Part shown: piece by piece, positions 1 through 5,612 of the stretch
Layout: every line of letters starts with the position of its first letter
How positions within the stretch are numbered: position 1 is the stretch's first letter
Assembly: GCA_002684575.1 (NCBI GenBank)
Contig: NYVP01000187.1
Location: 1 to 5,612, forward strand
Source: Verrucomicrobiales bacterium
GTDB lineage: Bacteria; Verrucomicrobiota; Verrucomicrobiia; Verrucomicrobiales; DEV007
DNA: 5,612 bases
Direction of reading: 5' to 3'
Position numbers and translations under genes: made by a program
The notes under the pieces: model-generated
What the model saw: the letters and a program-made list of their open reading frames with translations, nothing else
Database searches by the model: none
What the model was told of the DNA's origin: nothing

Positions 1-2244
1 ATTTCCTTCTTCGCATTCACTTCTAATTCAGAGGCAGACGAGAAGAAAGAAAATTCTAATCCTGCCCCAGGTCATTCTCATGTTGGCGAATCTTTTGATG
101 ACGGGCCAAGGCAGACCGCAATCATAATTGATGGAACAGGTAACGTTAGTTTTCCTGTGACAACGACCTGGGCCAAGGGGCAACAAATGTTCAATCAAGG
201 TATCGGTCAGCTTCATGGTTTTTGGTATTATGAAGCAGAGCGAACGTTTCGTCAGATTGCAGCTGAGGACCCAAACTGTGCTATGGCGTATTGGGGAATG
301 TCGATGGCCAATTGGGAGAATACTAAAAGGTCAAAGGGTTTCATAGCGAAGGCAGTGGAGCTTAAAGATAAAGTATCGGAAAGAGAAAGATTGTATATTT
401 CTGCACAGGAGTCTTTTCTGGCTGATGAGCCCAAAGATGTAAAAAAAAGAAGACAAAAACTTATTGAGGATATCGAGAATATAATTCACGAGTATCCAGA
501 TGACCTTGAAGCAAAAGCTATACTAGTTGTCCGATTATGGCAATTCAGTCATCGAGGAATACCTATCGGAAGTAGAGAATCTGTAGATGCTATAATGCAG
601 CAGATTTTTAAAGAAAATCCCTTGCATCCTGCTCATCATTTTAGGATTCATCTCTGGGATGGTAAGAAACCTGTTCGAGCACTTTCCTCTGCTGCTGTGC
701 TTCACCAAACGGCACCATCTATTGCCCATATGTGGCATATGTCAGGTCACATTTATAGTAAACTCAAACGTTATGCTGAGTCTGCTTATCATCAAGAAGC
801 CTCAGCTAGGATTGATCATAATAAACAATCAGAATTCCGTGTTCTTCCAGATACCATTCATAATTATGCACATAATAATGAATGGCTTATTAGAAACTGG
901 CATTATGTCGGCAAAGTTAACGATTCGATATTGATGTCCAAGGGGCTTATTGATAATCCACAACATCCAAAGCTTAATCACTACGGTAAGGGCTATTCAT
1001 CTTCTGCATTTGGAAGAAAAAGACTGGTGGAAACCTTAGAGCAATTTGAGCAATGGGATATGATTCTTGAGTTATCCAAAACTCATTACTTAGAACCTAC
1101 AGAAAATGAGAAGCTTCAGGCAGAACGCTTATTAGTTATTGGCCGGACACATTTTGAAAAACAAGATCCCAATTCTCTCAATAACATTTTAGATCAAATT
1201 AATCAAAGGGTTTCCAAGTATGAGGAGATAAAGAAAAAAAAGACTGAAGAAGCTAAAAAGAAAGCTGAATCTGAGAAGAAAAAAAAGGAAGAGGTTGATA
1301 AAATTGTCAAGGATGCGGCTCGTTCCAGTGAAGACAAATTAAAGTACTTAAGGCCGATACGCGATGAGTTGAGTGTTTGCCACGAACTACTTCAAGGTGA
1401 GAAATTAGATGATGAAAGGGCCAAGAAAATTAAAAGAAAAAAACCTGCGCTTGCAATGCTCCATCTCAAATATGGAGAAAAGTCTAAAGCCAAAGAAATT
1501 GCTCTCCAAGCCGTAAACGATGGGAAAAATCAAGTTTTACCTCTTGCTACATACATTCACGTTTTAGAATCCATGGGCGATCAATCTGAATCTGAAAAGC
1601 AATTTAGAATTTTACAGAATCAATCATCGTTAATCGACATAGAGTTCTCTCCATTTACAAGGGTTCTCCCAGTTGCCAAGCGTCTCGTTGGAACAGAAAA
1701 TTGGAAGACTGATAAATCATGGCGTGGAGAAGATTTTGGTGACAATAAACCCGAAAAACTAAATCATTTAGGCCCTTTAGTTTATCAATCTCCATCTGCA
1801 CCTAATTTTGATTTATTGTGTGAGGATGGAACACGTGTTTCGCTTGAATCTTTTTCAGGTAAGCCAATTCTCTTAATTTTTTACCTTGGACATAATTGTG
1901 AACATTGTGTTGAACAGCTTAATAATATAACCCCTTTTGCCAAAGAATTTGAAAACTCGGGAATTGAAATTGTGGCTGTTGGTCCTGAGAAACTTAGTGA
2001 ACTGGCGAAGGCCCATAACTTATGTTCATCAGGAGAGGAGGGATTCCCTTTCAAGTTATATTCCGATCTAGAGTCTGGATCATTTAAAGATTACCGTTCA
2101 TACGATGATTTTGAGGGTATGCCACTCCATGGTGTTTTTCTAATAGATAAATCATCAAAGTTGAGATGGATGGATGTTGGTCCAGAGCCATTCCAGGATA
2201 TTAAATTTCTTCTCCGAGAATCAAAAAGATTGCTTTCCATGTGA
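1..2244 (+). CDS. Exported TPR-like protein with C-terminal redoxin (AhpC/TSA, thioredoxin-fold) domain; 5' end outside window
   Basis: The reading frame is open from base 1, so the gene starts upstream; 747 residues are visible. The first codons (ISFFAFTSNS, then a charged stretch) look like the tail of a signal peptide, suggesting periplasmic or envelope location. The GTG at 157 is the first possible start in the window, but I reject it because the family-like motifs GHSH and DDGPRQ lie before it. Numbering from codon 157: helical TPR-like repeats at about 8-45 (GFWYYEAERTFRQIA, then AMAYWG) and 170-215; a His/Trp-rich region at 157-275 (HPAHHFRIHLWDG, AHMWHMSGHIY, IHNYAHNNEW); a Lys/Glu-rich probable coiled coil at 356-395; more TPR-like helices at about 440-490; and a redoxin domain at 545-690 with CEHC (C581, C584) after FYLGHN. 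The domain suggests thiol-disulfide or peroxide chemistry, but the substrate is unknown. A membrane-protein gene follows within 30 bases, probably in the same transcript. The domain call is firm; the biological role is not. Confidence 0.85.
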   Translation: MSFFAFTSNSEADEKKENSNPAPGHSHVGESFDDGPRQTAIIIDGTGNVSFPVTTTWAKGQQMFNQGIGQLHGFWYYEAERTFRQIAAEDPNCAMAYWGMSMANWENTKRSKGFIAKAVELKDKVSERERLYISAQESFLADEPKDVKKRRQKLIEDIENIIHEYPDDLEAKAILVVRLWQFSHRGIPIGSRESVDAIMQQIFKENPLHPAHHFRIHLWDGKKPVRALSSAAVLHQTAPSIAHMWHMSGHIYSKLKRYAESAYHQEASARIDHNKQSEFRVLPDTIHNYAHNNEWLIRNWHYVGKVNDSILMSKGLIDNPQHPKLNHYGKGYSSSAFGRKRLVETLEQFEQWDMILELSKTHYLEPTENEKLQAERLLVIGRTHFEKQDPNSLNNILDQINQRVSKYEEIKKKKTEEAKKKAESEKKKKEEVDKIVKDAARSSEDKLKYLRPIRDELSVCHELLQGEKLDDERAKKIKRKKPALAMLHLKYGEKSKAKEIALQAVNDGKNQVLPLATYIHVLESMGDQSESEKQFRILQNQSSLIDIEFSPFTRVLPVAKRLVGTENWKTDKSWRGEDFGDNKPEKLNHLGPLVYQSPSAPNFDLLCEDGTRVSLESFSGKPILLIFYLGHNCEHCVEQLNNITPFAKEFENSGIEIVAVGPEKLSELAKAHNLCSSGEEGFPFKLYSDLESGSFKDYRSYDDFEGMPLHGVFLIDKSSKLRWMDVGPEPFQDIKFLLRESKRLLSM

Positions 2245-2271
2245 TCTTACTCGGTGGTTATAAATTTCATT

Positions 2272-2991
2272 ATGTTCGACTTTCTTCTCTCAGGAGTTCC
2301 TGAACTTTTGCCACATTTTGAAACCGCTCATCTTACCGCACTCATATTCACTCTTATTCTTGGTTCCATAATAATTATTTTTACCAAGGTTAAATCTTCA
2401 AATCAATTTACTGGTATTGTATCAGCAGTTTTAGCCATCTTTTTAATCACATGTTATCCCGCGAAAATAATTAGTCGTACGCTTGATGGAATACCTCTTG
2501 ATAAAGATTCAATGTTTCCTCTGCACCTTTGTGATGTAGCTGCCGTTGCGGGTTTCTTCGCCCTTGTCTTCAAGAATCGTCTTTGTGCAGAAATAACTTA
2601 TTTTTTTGGCTTGGCTGCGACATTGCAGGCATTGTTTACCCCATCAACCTGCTATAACTTTCCGAGTTTCTCTTTTTTTGCGTTTTTTCAACTCCATTCG
2701 ATTGTCGTCATCGTGGCTATCTATTTGCCCTTAGTATTAAATTGGAGACCAAGAAAGGGAGCGGTTATTAGAGTATGGATTTGCGGATTAATCTATGTAT
2801 TAATTGCTGGTACTTTTGATTGGATTACTGGTGCGAATTATGGATTCTTTCGATATAAGGCAGAGGGTTCGTTAATGGATGTACTTCATGATTGGCCCTT
2901 CTATATTATAGAAATGACTCTTTTAGCATTAATTTTTTTCTTAATATTAGCGTTGCCTTTTGTTGGTAAAAAAAGTCAAAAAGCCAATTAG
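2272..2991 (+). CDS. YwaF/TIGR02206 family (TMEM164-like) integral membrane protein
   Basis: This is a 239-residue hydrophobic protein with about seven predicted membrane helices (roughly 20-38, 47-63, 87-101, 106-124, 139-157, 167-187, 209-231) and a short Lys-rich cytoplasmic tail. Family marks are PLHLCD at 83-88 after the second helix, GLAATLQALFTP at 113-124, His142 in the fifth helix, NYGF at 189-192 and DVLHDWPFY at 203-211. These match my recollection of the bacterial YwaF/TIGR02206 proteins, which share a Pfam family with eukaryotic TMEM164. The bacterial function is not established. I chose the ATG at 2272, which has a weak GGTGG 14 bases upstream and leaves a usual-length N-terminus. 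An in-frame GTG at 2254 (six more codons) is an alternative but has no Shine-Dalgarno match. It follows the redoxin gene closely and is probably co-transcribed. It ends 5 bases from the stop of the opposing protease gene. Confidence 0.85.
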   Translation: MFDFLLSGVPELLPHFETAHLTALIFTLILGSIIIIFTKVKSSNQFTGIVSAVLAIFLITCYPAKIISRTLDGIPLDKDSMFPLHLCDVAAVAGFFALVFKNRLCAEITYFFGLAATLQALFTPSTCYNFPSFSFFAFFQLHSIVVIVAIYLPLVLNWRPRKGAVIRVWICGLIYVLIAGTFDWITGANYGFFRYKAEGSLMDVLHDWPFYIIEMTLLALIFFLILALPFVGKKSQKAN

Positions 2992-2996
2992 TATCT

Positions 2997-3806
2997 TCAT
3001 CGAAGAATTCTTGATGCTTGATTAATCAGTTTACTTCCATTGTCCAAAAGTGATTCGAAAAAACCTGTTAAACTAATTTCGTTTGAAACAAGTATTAGTG
3101 TTATGGAAAGAATCATGAGATTGATGAAATAGATAAAAACTAGTGAAAAGAAGGTGCCGTTCTGTTTAAGGTCAGGTTGGTTTTTAGTAATCATCCAGCT
3201 TGTGAAAGTTAAATGAAAACACCAGGTGATACCAACAGACATATAGAGAATCCAAGACCAACTAAATCCAATTTTCCCCCAAAAAAGTACGTTTGGATGG
3301 TATTCAAATAAATTATCAACAAAGATGCCTATTATTCCAAATAGAGCTATCAGGATTACTGAATAGAAGGGTATAAAATATGGAGACAGAGAAATGAGAA
3401 CATTGTTTTTATTTGTAACAATATGACCTCCTCCAGATTTAACCTTGAATTCACTAATCTTGCCGCCACAGAGGAGTACAAAAAAAGCATGAGTAAGCTC
3501 GTGACCGAGAACATAAAGAAATAATGGCCGAGGGAGACCAAAAAAATAAATAAGCCATAAAATGACTCCAATGAAAAAGAACCAAAGTTCTGCAGATTGA
3601 ATTAGCAGGGTTTTTGCTGAGGTTTCACCAAAAGCGCTAAGAAAACTTTGGGTTGCCAAAATACAACAAGGCAAGAGAAGTACCCCTACTCCTGATTTCA
3701 ACCAATTGAGTGGAATATCGATTCCACCAGAATCAGATCTTCGGACCGTTTTGTGGGTTGTTGATGATTGAAGACGCGATGTGCGTTTTGGCGACCTTGG
3801 TGGCAT
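2997..3806 (-). CDS. M50-like (site-2-protease-type) membrane zinc metallopeptidase
   Basis: The protein has 269 residues. A basic, Ser/Thr-rich cytoplasmic N-terminus of about 36 residues is followed by about six membrane helices (38-56, 72-92, 95-115, 137-163, 182-204, 217-241). The zinc motif HELTH (H102, E103, H106) lies inside the third helix, as in intramembrane M50 proteases, and is followed by GGKISEF and a small-residue GGGH turn. The usual third-ligand motif of M50 (LDG in a later helix) is not obvious; D212 in NQPDLKQNG is a candidate. It would cleave membrane or membrane-anchored proteins, but the substrate is unknown. The ATG is directly preceded by an in-frame TAG, so the frame cannot extend upstream; a weak GGA lies 7 bases before it. 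It begins 18 bases after the efp stop and is therefore probably translated from the efp transcript. The protein begins MPPR, an early Pro-Pro. A non-proteolytic M50-like membrane protein is possible. Confidence 0.75.
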   Translation of the reverse strand: MPPRSPKRTSRLQSSTTHKTVRRSDSGGIDIPLNWLKSGVGVLLLPCCILATQSFLSAFGETSAKTLLIQSAELWFFFIGVILWLIYFFGLPRPLFLYVLGHELTHAFFVLLCGGKISEFKVKSGGGHIVTNKNNVLISLSPYFIPFYSVILIALFGIIGIFVDNLFEYHPNVLFWGKIGFSWSWILYMSVGITWCFHLTFTSWMITKNQPDLKQNGTFFSLVFIYFINLMILSITLILVSNEISLTGFFESLLDNGSKLINQASRILR

Positions 3807-3824
3807 CTAGGTATCCGATAATTG

Positions 3825-4385
3825 CTAGACTCGGCTTACATATTTCTTGGTTCTAGAATCTACTTTAATTTTATCACCAGGTTTGACAAACAGAGGAACT
3901 TGAATTTCAATCCCAGTCTCTAAAGTTGCAGGCTTTTGAGGGTTATTAGCGGTATCACCTTTGATTCCTTCGGATGACTCTTTGACGGTTAATTCTACCT
4001 GAGGGGGTAGATCAATAGTCAAAGCTTTACCCTCTATGAAAAGAACTTCAACTACCAGATTTTCAATTAATAAATCTTTCGATTCTTCCAATAATTCTGC
4101 ACTAAGTTCAATTGAATCATAAGTTTCAGGATTCATAAAAAAGTAACCTGTTCCGTCCGTATAGCTGTATTCGAGTTTTTGTCGGTCTACTGTTATGACG
4201 TCAACTTTATCAGAAGATGCGAATCGAATTGTTTTTGTTTTTCCTGACTGCAATGAACGGCAATTGGCCAGTATGATTGCATTTCCTTTTCCTGGGGTGC
4301 GGTGGTCTAAGTCCAAAACAATAAGTTTTTCGCCACTGTATTCGATACATTGACCTTTTTTGATCTGAGTTGCTACTACTGCCAT
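3825..4385 (-). CDS. efp: Elongation factor P
   Basis: EF-P binds the ribosome between the P and E sites and helps form peptide bonds at consecutive prolines. The 186-residue product is the usual full length. The N-terminal KOW-like domain (about 1-65) carries the tip loop HRTPGKGNA with Lys33, the counterpart of E. coli Lys34 that is post-translationally modified. The middle OB domain contains YTDGTGYFFMNPETYD (75-90). The C-terminal OB domain contains GDTANNPQKPATLETG and matches the EF-P signature K-x-A-x4-G-x2-[LIV]-x-V-P-x2-[LIV]-x2-G at residues 151-170, ending in YVSRV. No modification enzyme is encoded in the window. The start has no Shine-Dalgarno sequence: the bases before ATG are nearly all A/T. 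It lies 76 bases downstream of kdsD, where a promoter may sit, and 18 bases upstream of the M50-like gene. The tip loop and the middle domain resemble verrucomicrobial EF-Ps more than the FVKPGKG type (from memory). Confidence 0.97.
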   Translation of the reverse strand: MAVVATQIKKGQCIEYSGEKLIVLDLDHRTPGKGNAIILANCRSLQSGKTKTIRFASSDKVDVITVDRQKLEYSYTDGTGYFFMNPETYDSIELSAELLEESKDLLIENLVVEVLFIEGKALTIDLPPQVELTVKESSEGIKGDTANNPQKPATLETGIEIQVPLFVKPGDKIKVDSRTKKYVSRV

Positions 4386-4402
4386 ATAATAAATTTTGGG
4401 TT

Positions 4403-4430
4403 ATTTTAGTCTGTTTATTTTAATAGTGAA
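4403..4430 (-). promoter_or_regulatory. Possible promoter for efp (and the M50-like gene)
   Basis: In the 76 bases between kdsD and efp, the minus strand has TTCACT (4430-4425; 4 of 6 matches to TTGACA), a 16-base gap, and TAAAAT (4408-4403; 5 of 6 matches to TATAAT). Transcription would begin near 4396, leaving a leader of about 10 bases before the efp ATG, consistent with the absence of a Shine-Dalgarno sequence. The region is so A/T-rich that such matches arise easily, so this is only a candidate. The alternative is read-through from kdsD. Confidence 0.3.
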
Positions 4431-4461
4431 GGTAAACGCTTCAATGGAAAATTTTATCACT

Positions 4462-5433
4462 TTAAATTAACTTCATTGTACTGAGGTCTTGAGAATCAAC
4501 TAGGCCAATAGCATGCCCTTTTTCATTTACGACCACTAAATCATCAATACGATGAGCACCTATTAATTTGATAGCCTCAGCGGCTAAACGATCGTCCCTG
4601 ATGGTTACGGGATCTTTAGTCATAAATTCCGAAACGCTATTATCCAGTATGTTCGGATTTCTTTGTATAGATCTTACAAAGTCACCTTGGGTAAGAATAC
4701 CCCGAAGATGACAATCTGCTTCTACTATAACCACCGCCCCTGATCGGTATTTTGTCATTTTTTCAAGAGCATCTCTTAATTTGGTTCCTGATAAAACAGT
4801 ACAAAAGTCTTCACCGGCTCGCATAATATCCGAAACTTTTGTTAAAAGCGTTCTACCAAGTGATCCTCCTGGATGGAGTTTTGCAAAATCTTCTTTCACG
4901 AACCCCCTAGAATCAAGTAGAGTCATTGCCAATGCATCACCGAGAACCAACATTGCAGTTGTACTTGATGTAGGAGCAAGATTCATTGGGCAAGCCTCTC
5001 TCTTTACACTGGTGTTAAGAACGATATCACTATTCTTTCCCAGTGAAGATTTTGGTTCTCCAGTCATGCTTATAAGACTAATATCAAATCTTTTTAAGTA
5101 GGGTAGGATATTCAATATTTCTTGAGTTTCTCCGCTGTAGCTTAAGGCGAGTATTGTATCTCCATCCGATATAACACCAATATCACCGTGGAGGGCATTT
5201 TGTGTATTTAGTATAACACACGGTGCCCCAGTGCTGTTTAGAGTGGCTCCAATTTTGTGCCCAATGTTGTGGGATTTTCCAACACCAACTACCACAATCT
5301 TGTGTCCTGAGGAAATAGTTGATTCCAGTAGTTCAATGGCTGACGAAAAATTATCATCAATCCTGTTTAAAAGGTCATTGATTTCGTCAATCTCAATTTG
5401 AATTACTCTCTTAGCTTGGGATAAATGGTCCAT
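4462..5433 (-). CDS. kdsD: D-arabinose 5-phosphate isomerase (KpsF/GutQ family, SIS plus two CBS domains)
   Basis: This enzyme interconverts D-ribulose 5-phosphate and D-arabinose 5-phosphate, the first step toward CMP-Kdo for lipopolysaccharide, in the cytoplasm. The 323-residue length is typical. The SIS domain (about 35-175) shows GVGKS (K53), LHGDIG (H82), SYSGET followed by E105, and EACPMNLAPTSSTT (E146). LHPGGSLGR (H187) closes the catalytic part. K53, H82, E105, E146 and H187 keep a constant offset of 6 from the residues described in E. coli KdsD (59, 88, 111, 152, 193). Two CBS domains follow: about 200-258 (VSDIM, then GILTQGDFVR) and 265-323 (VSEFMTKDPVTI, then GLVDSQDL). The ATG has a good GAGGA ribosome site 6 bases upstream. 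KdsD and the capsule paralogue KpsF, or GutQ, cannot be told apart without neighbours, so the symbol is provisional. Other Kdo genes, if linked, lie outside the window. Confidence 0.95.
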   Translation of the reverse strand: MDHLSQAKRVIQIEIDEINDLLNRIDDNFSSAIELLESTISSGHKIVVVGVGKSHNIGHKIGATLNSTGAPCVILNTQNALHGDIGVISDGDTILALSYSGETQEILNILPYLKRFDISLISMTGEPKSSLGKNSDIVLNTSVKREACPMNLAPTSSTTAMLVLGDALAMTLLDSRGFVKEDFAKLHPGGSLGRTLLTKVSDIMRAGEDFCTVLSGTKLRDALEKMTKYRSGAVVIVEADCHLRGILTQGDFVRSIQRNPNILDNSVSEFMTKDPVTIRDDRLAAEAIKLIGAHRIDDLVVVNEKGHAIGLVDSQDLSTMKLI

Positions 5434-5439
5434 TTTACT

Positions 5440-5444
5440 TCCTC
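5440..5444 (-). promoter_or_regulatory. Ribosome binding site of kdsD
   Basis: On the minus strand GAGGA sits 6 bases before the ATG at 5433-5431, an ideal Shine-Dalgarno spacing. It is the only strong ribosome site among the genes here and fixes the kdsD start. The other starts have weak matches or none. Confidence 0.8.
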
Positions 5445-5469
5445 AGTAATAGATAGATATAGACTCTAT

Positions 5470-5478
5470 TGTGGATAA
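5470..5478 (-). promoter_or_regulatory. Perfect DnaA-box match upstream of kdsD
   Basis: The minus strand reads TTATCCACA, the strongest DnaA-box consensus, 37 bases upstream of the kdsD start. It is a lone site: I found no second box or AT-rich unwinding element with it, so it is not evidence of an origin. It could be a DnaA-responsive regulatory site or a chance match in AT-rich DNA. Confidence 0.3.
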
Positions 5479-5523
5479 TTGCATTCAAAGCTATCATTTT
5501 AAAGGACGATCTAATTCAAAAAA

Positions 5524-5570
5524 CTTAAATAATAAGGAATTCTTAATAAACACTTAATATTGAACTTATA
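5524..5570. repeat. Short phased CTTAATA-like direct repeats in the kdsD upstream region
   Basis: CTTAATA occurs exactly at 5542-5548 and 5553-5559, with looser copies CTTAAAT at 5524-5530 and CTTATA at 5565-5570. The last three steps are 11 and 12 bases, about one helical turn. The rest of 5434-5612 shows no supportable gene, tRNA or clear sigma-70 promoter. The repeats could be a protein-binding array or curved DNA, but base composition alone may explain them. Confidence 0.25.
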
Positions 5571-5612
5571 CAAGATTCTCCCTTGATTGCTAGCTAACTG
5601 AGGCTATAATTC

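Noticed and set aside
157..159. GTG as the start codon of the redoxin gene
   Set aside because: The frame is open upstream to base 1 and encodes signal-peptide-like and family-like sequence, and no Shine-Dalgarno site precedes the GTG.
659..934. Second open frame on the plus strand inside the redoxin gene
   Set aside because: It overlaps the strongly supported TPR-redoxin frame and encodes no recognisable sequence.
2254..2256. GTG as the start of the YwaF-like gene
   Set aside because: It has no ribosome site and adds six residues not needed by the family; the ATG at 2272 is preferred, though GTG cannot be excluded.
2940..3016. Intrinsic terminator at the convergent gene ends
   Set aside because: The stem at 2998-3016 is short, bulged and AT-rich, and the T-rich tracts on the minus strand lie more than 10 bases beyond it, so it does not meet the usual hairpin plus U-tract form.
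4424..4442. Hairpin TGAAG...CTTCA between kdsD and efp as a terminator or attenuator
   Set aside because: The stem is only 5 base pairs with a 7-base loop and no following U-tract.
4781..5101. Open frame on the plus strand opposite kdsD
   Set aside because: It is a shadow of the well-conserved kdsD reading frame and has no ribosome site or recognisable domain.
5540..5612. Possible tRNA on the minus strand (CTCAGTTAGC followed later by GTTCAAT)
   Set aside because: The D-arm-like and T-arm-like words are present, but no acceptor, anticodon or T stem pairs around them.

Overview
The window is an AT-rich piece of a bacterial chromosome carrying five protein genes in two convergent groups. The two plus-strand genes (1-2991) meet the three minus-strand genes (5433-2997) with only 5 bases between the opposing stop codons. 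I see no insertion sequence, CRISPR array, tRNA or rRNA. All five genes look intact except the first, whose 5' end lies outside the window.

The organism is probably a Gram-negative member of the PVC group, most likely Verrucomicrobiota (perhaps a low-GC Opitutae-like lineage). This is inferred from remembered family resemblance, not from a search. The EF-P has an HRTPGKG-type tip and a C-terminal half that read like verrucomicrobial EF-Ps. The large His-rich TPR-redoxin protein is of a type I associate with Verrucomicrobia and Planctomycetes. A KdsD-type isomerase implies Kdo-containing lipopolysaccharide and therefore an outer membrane.

Plus strand: 1-2244 is the body of a probably exported protein with tetratricopeptide-like helices, a conserved histidine/tryptophan-rich region, a Lys/Glu-rich helical linker and a C-terminal AhpC/TSA-type redoxin domain with a CEHC motif. 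It is followed within 30 bases by a seven-helix membrane protein of the YwaF/TIGR02206 (TMEM164-like) family, 2272-2991. The tight spacing suggests co-transcription.

Minus strand, in transcription order: kdsD/kpsF (5433-4462, arabinose-5-phosphate isomerase with SIS and two CBS domains, good ribosome binding site), a 76-base gap with a possible promoter, efp (4385-3825, elongation factor P), and after 18 bases an integral-membrane M50-like zinc metallopeptidase with an HELTH motif (3806-2997). The 179 bases upstream of kdsD (5434-5612) hold no gene I can support. They contain one perfect DnaA-box match and a short phased CTTAATA-like repeat.

The two housekeeping genes (kdsD, efp) are well understood. 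The less characterised parts are the His-rich TPR-redoxin protein, its YwaF-like neighbour, and the M50-like membrane protease that appears to be translated from the efp transcript. I do not see decisive evidence for a new multi-gene system; the best leads are in the findings.
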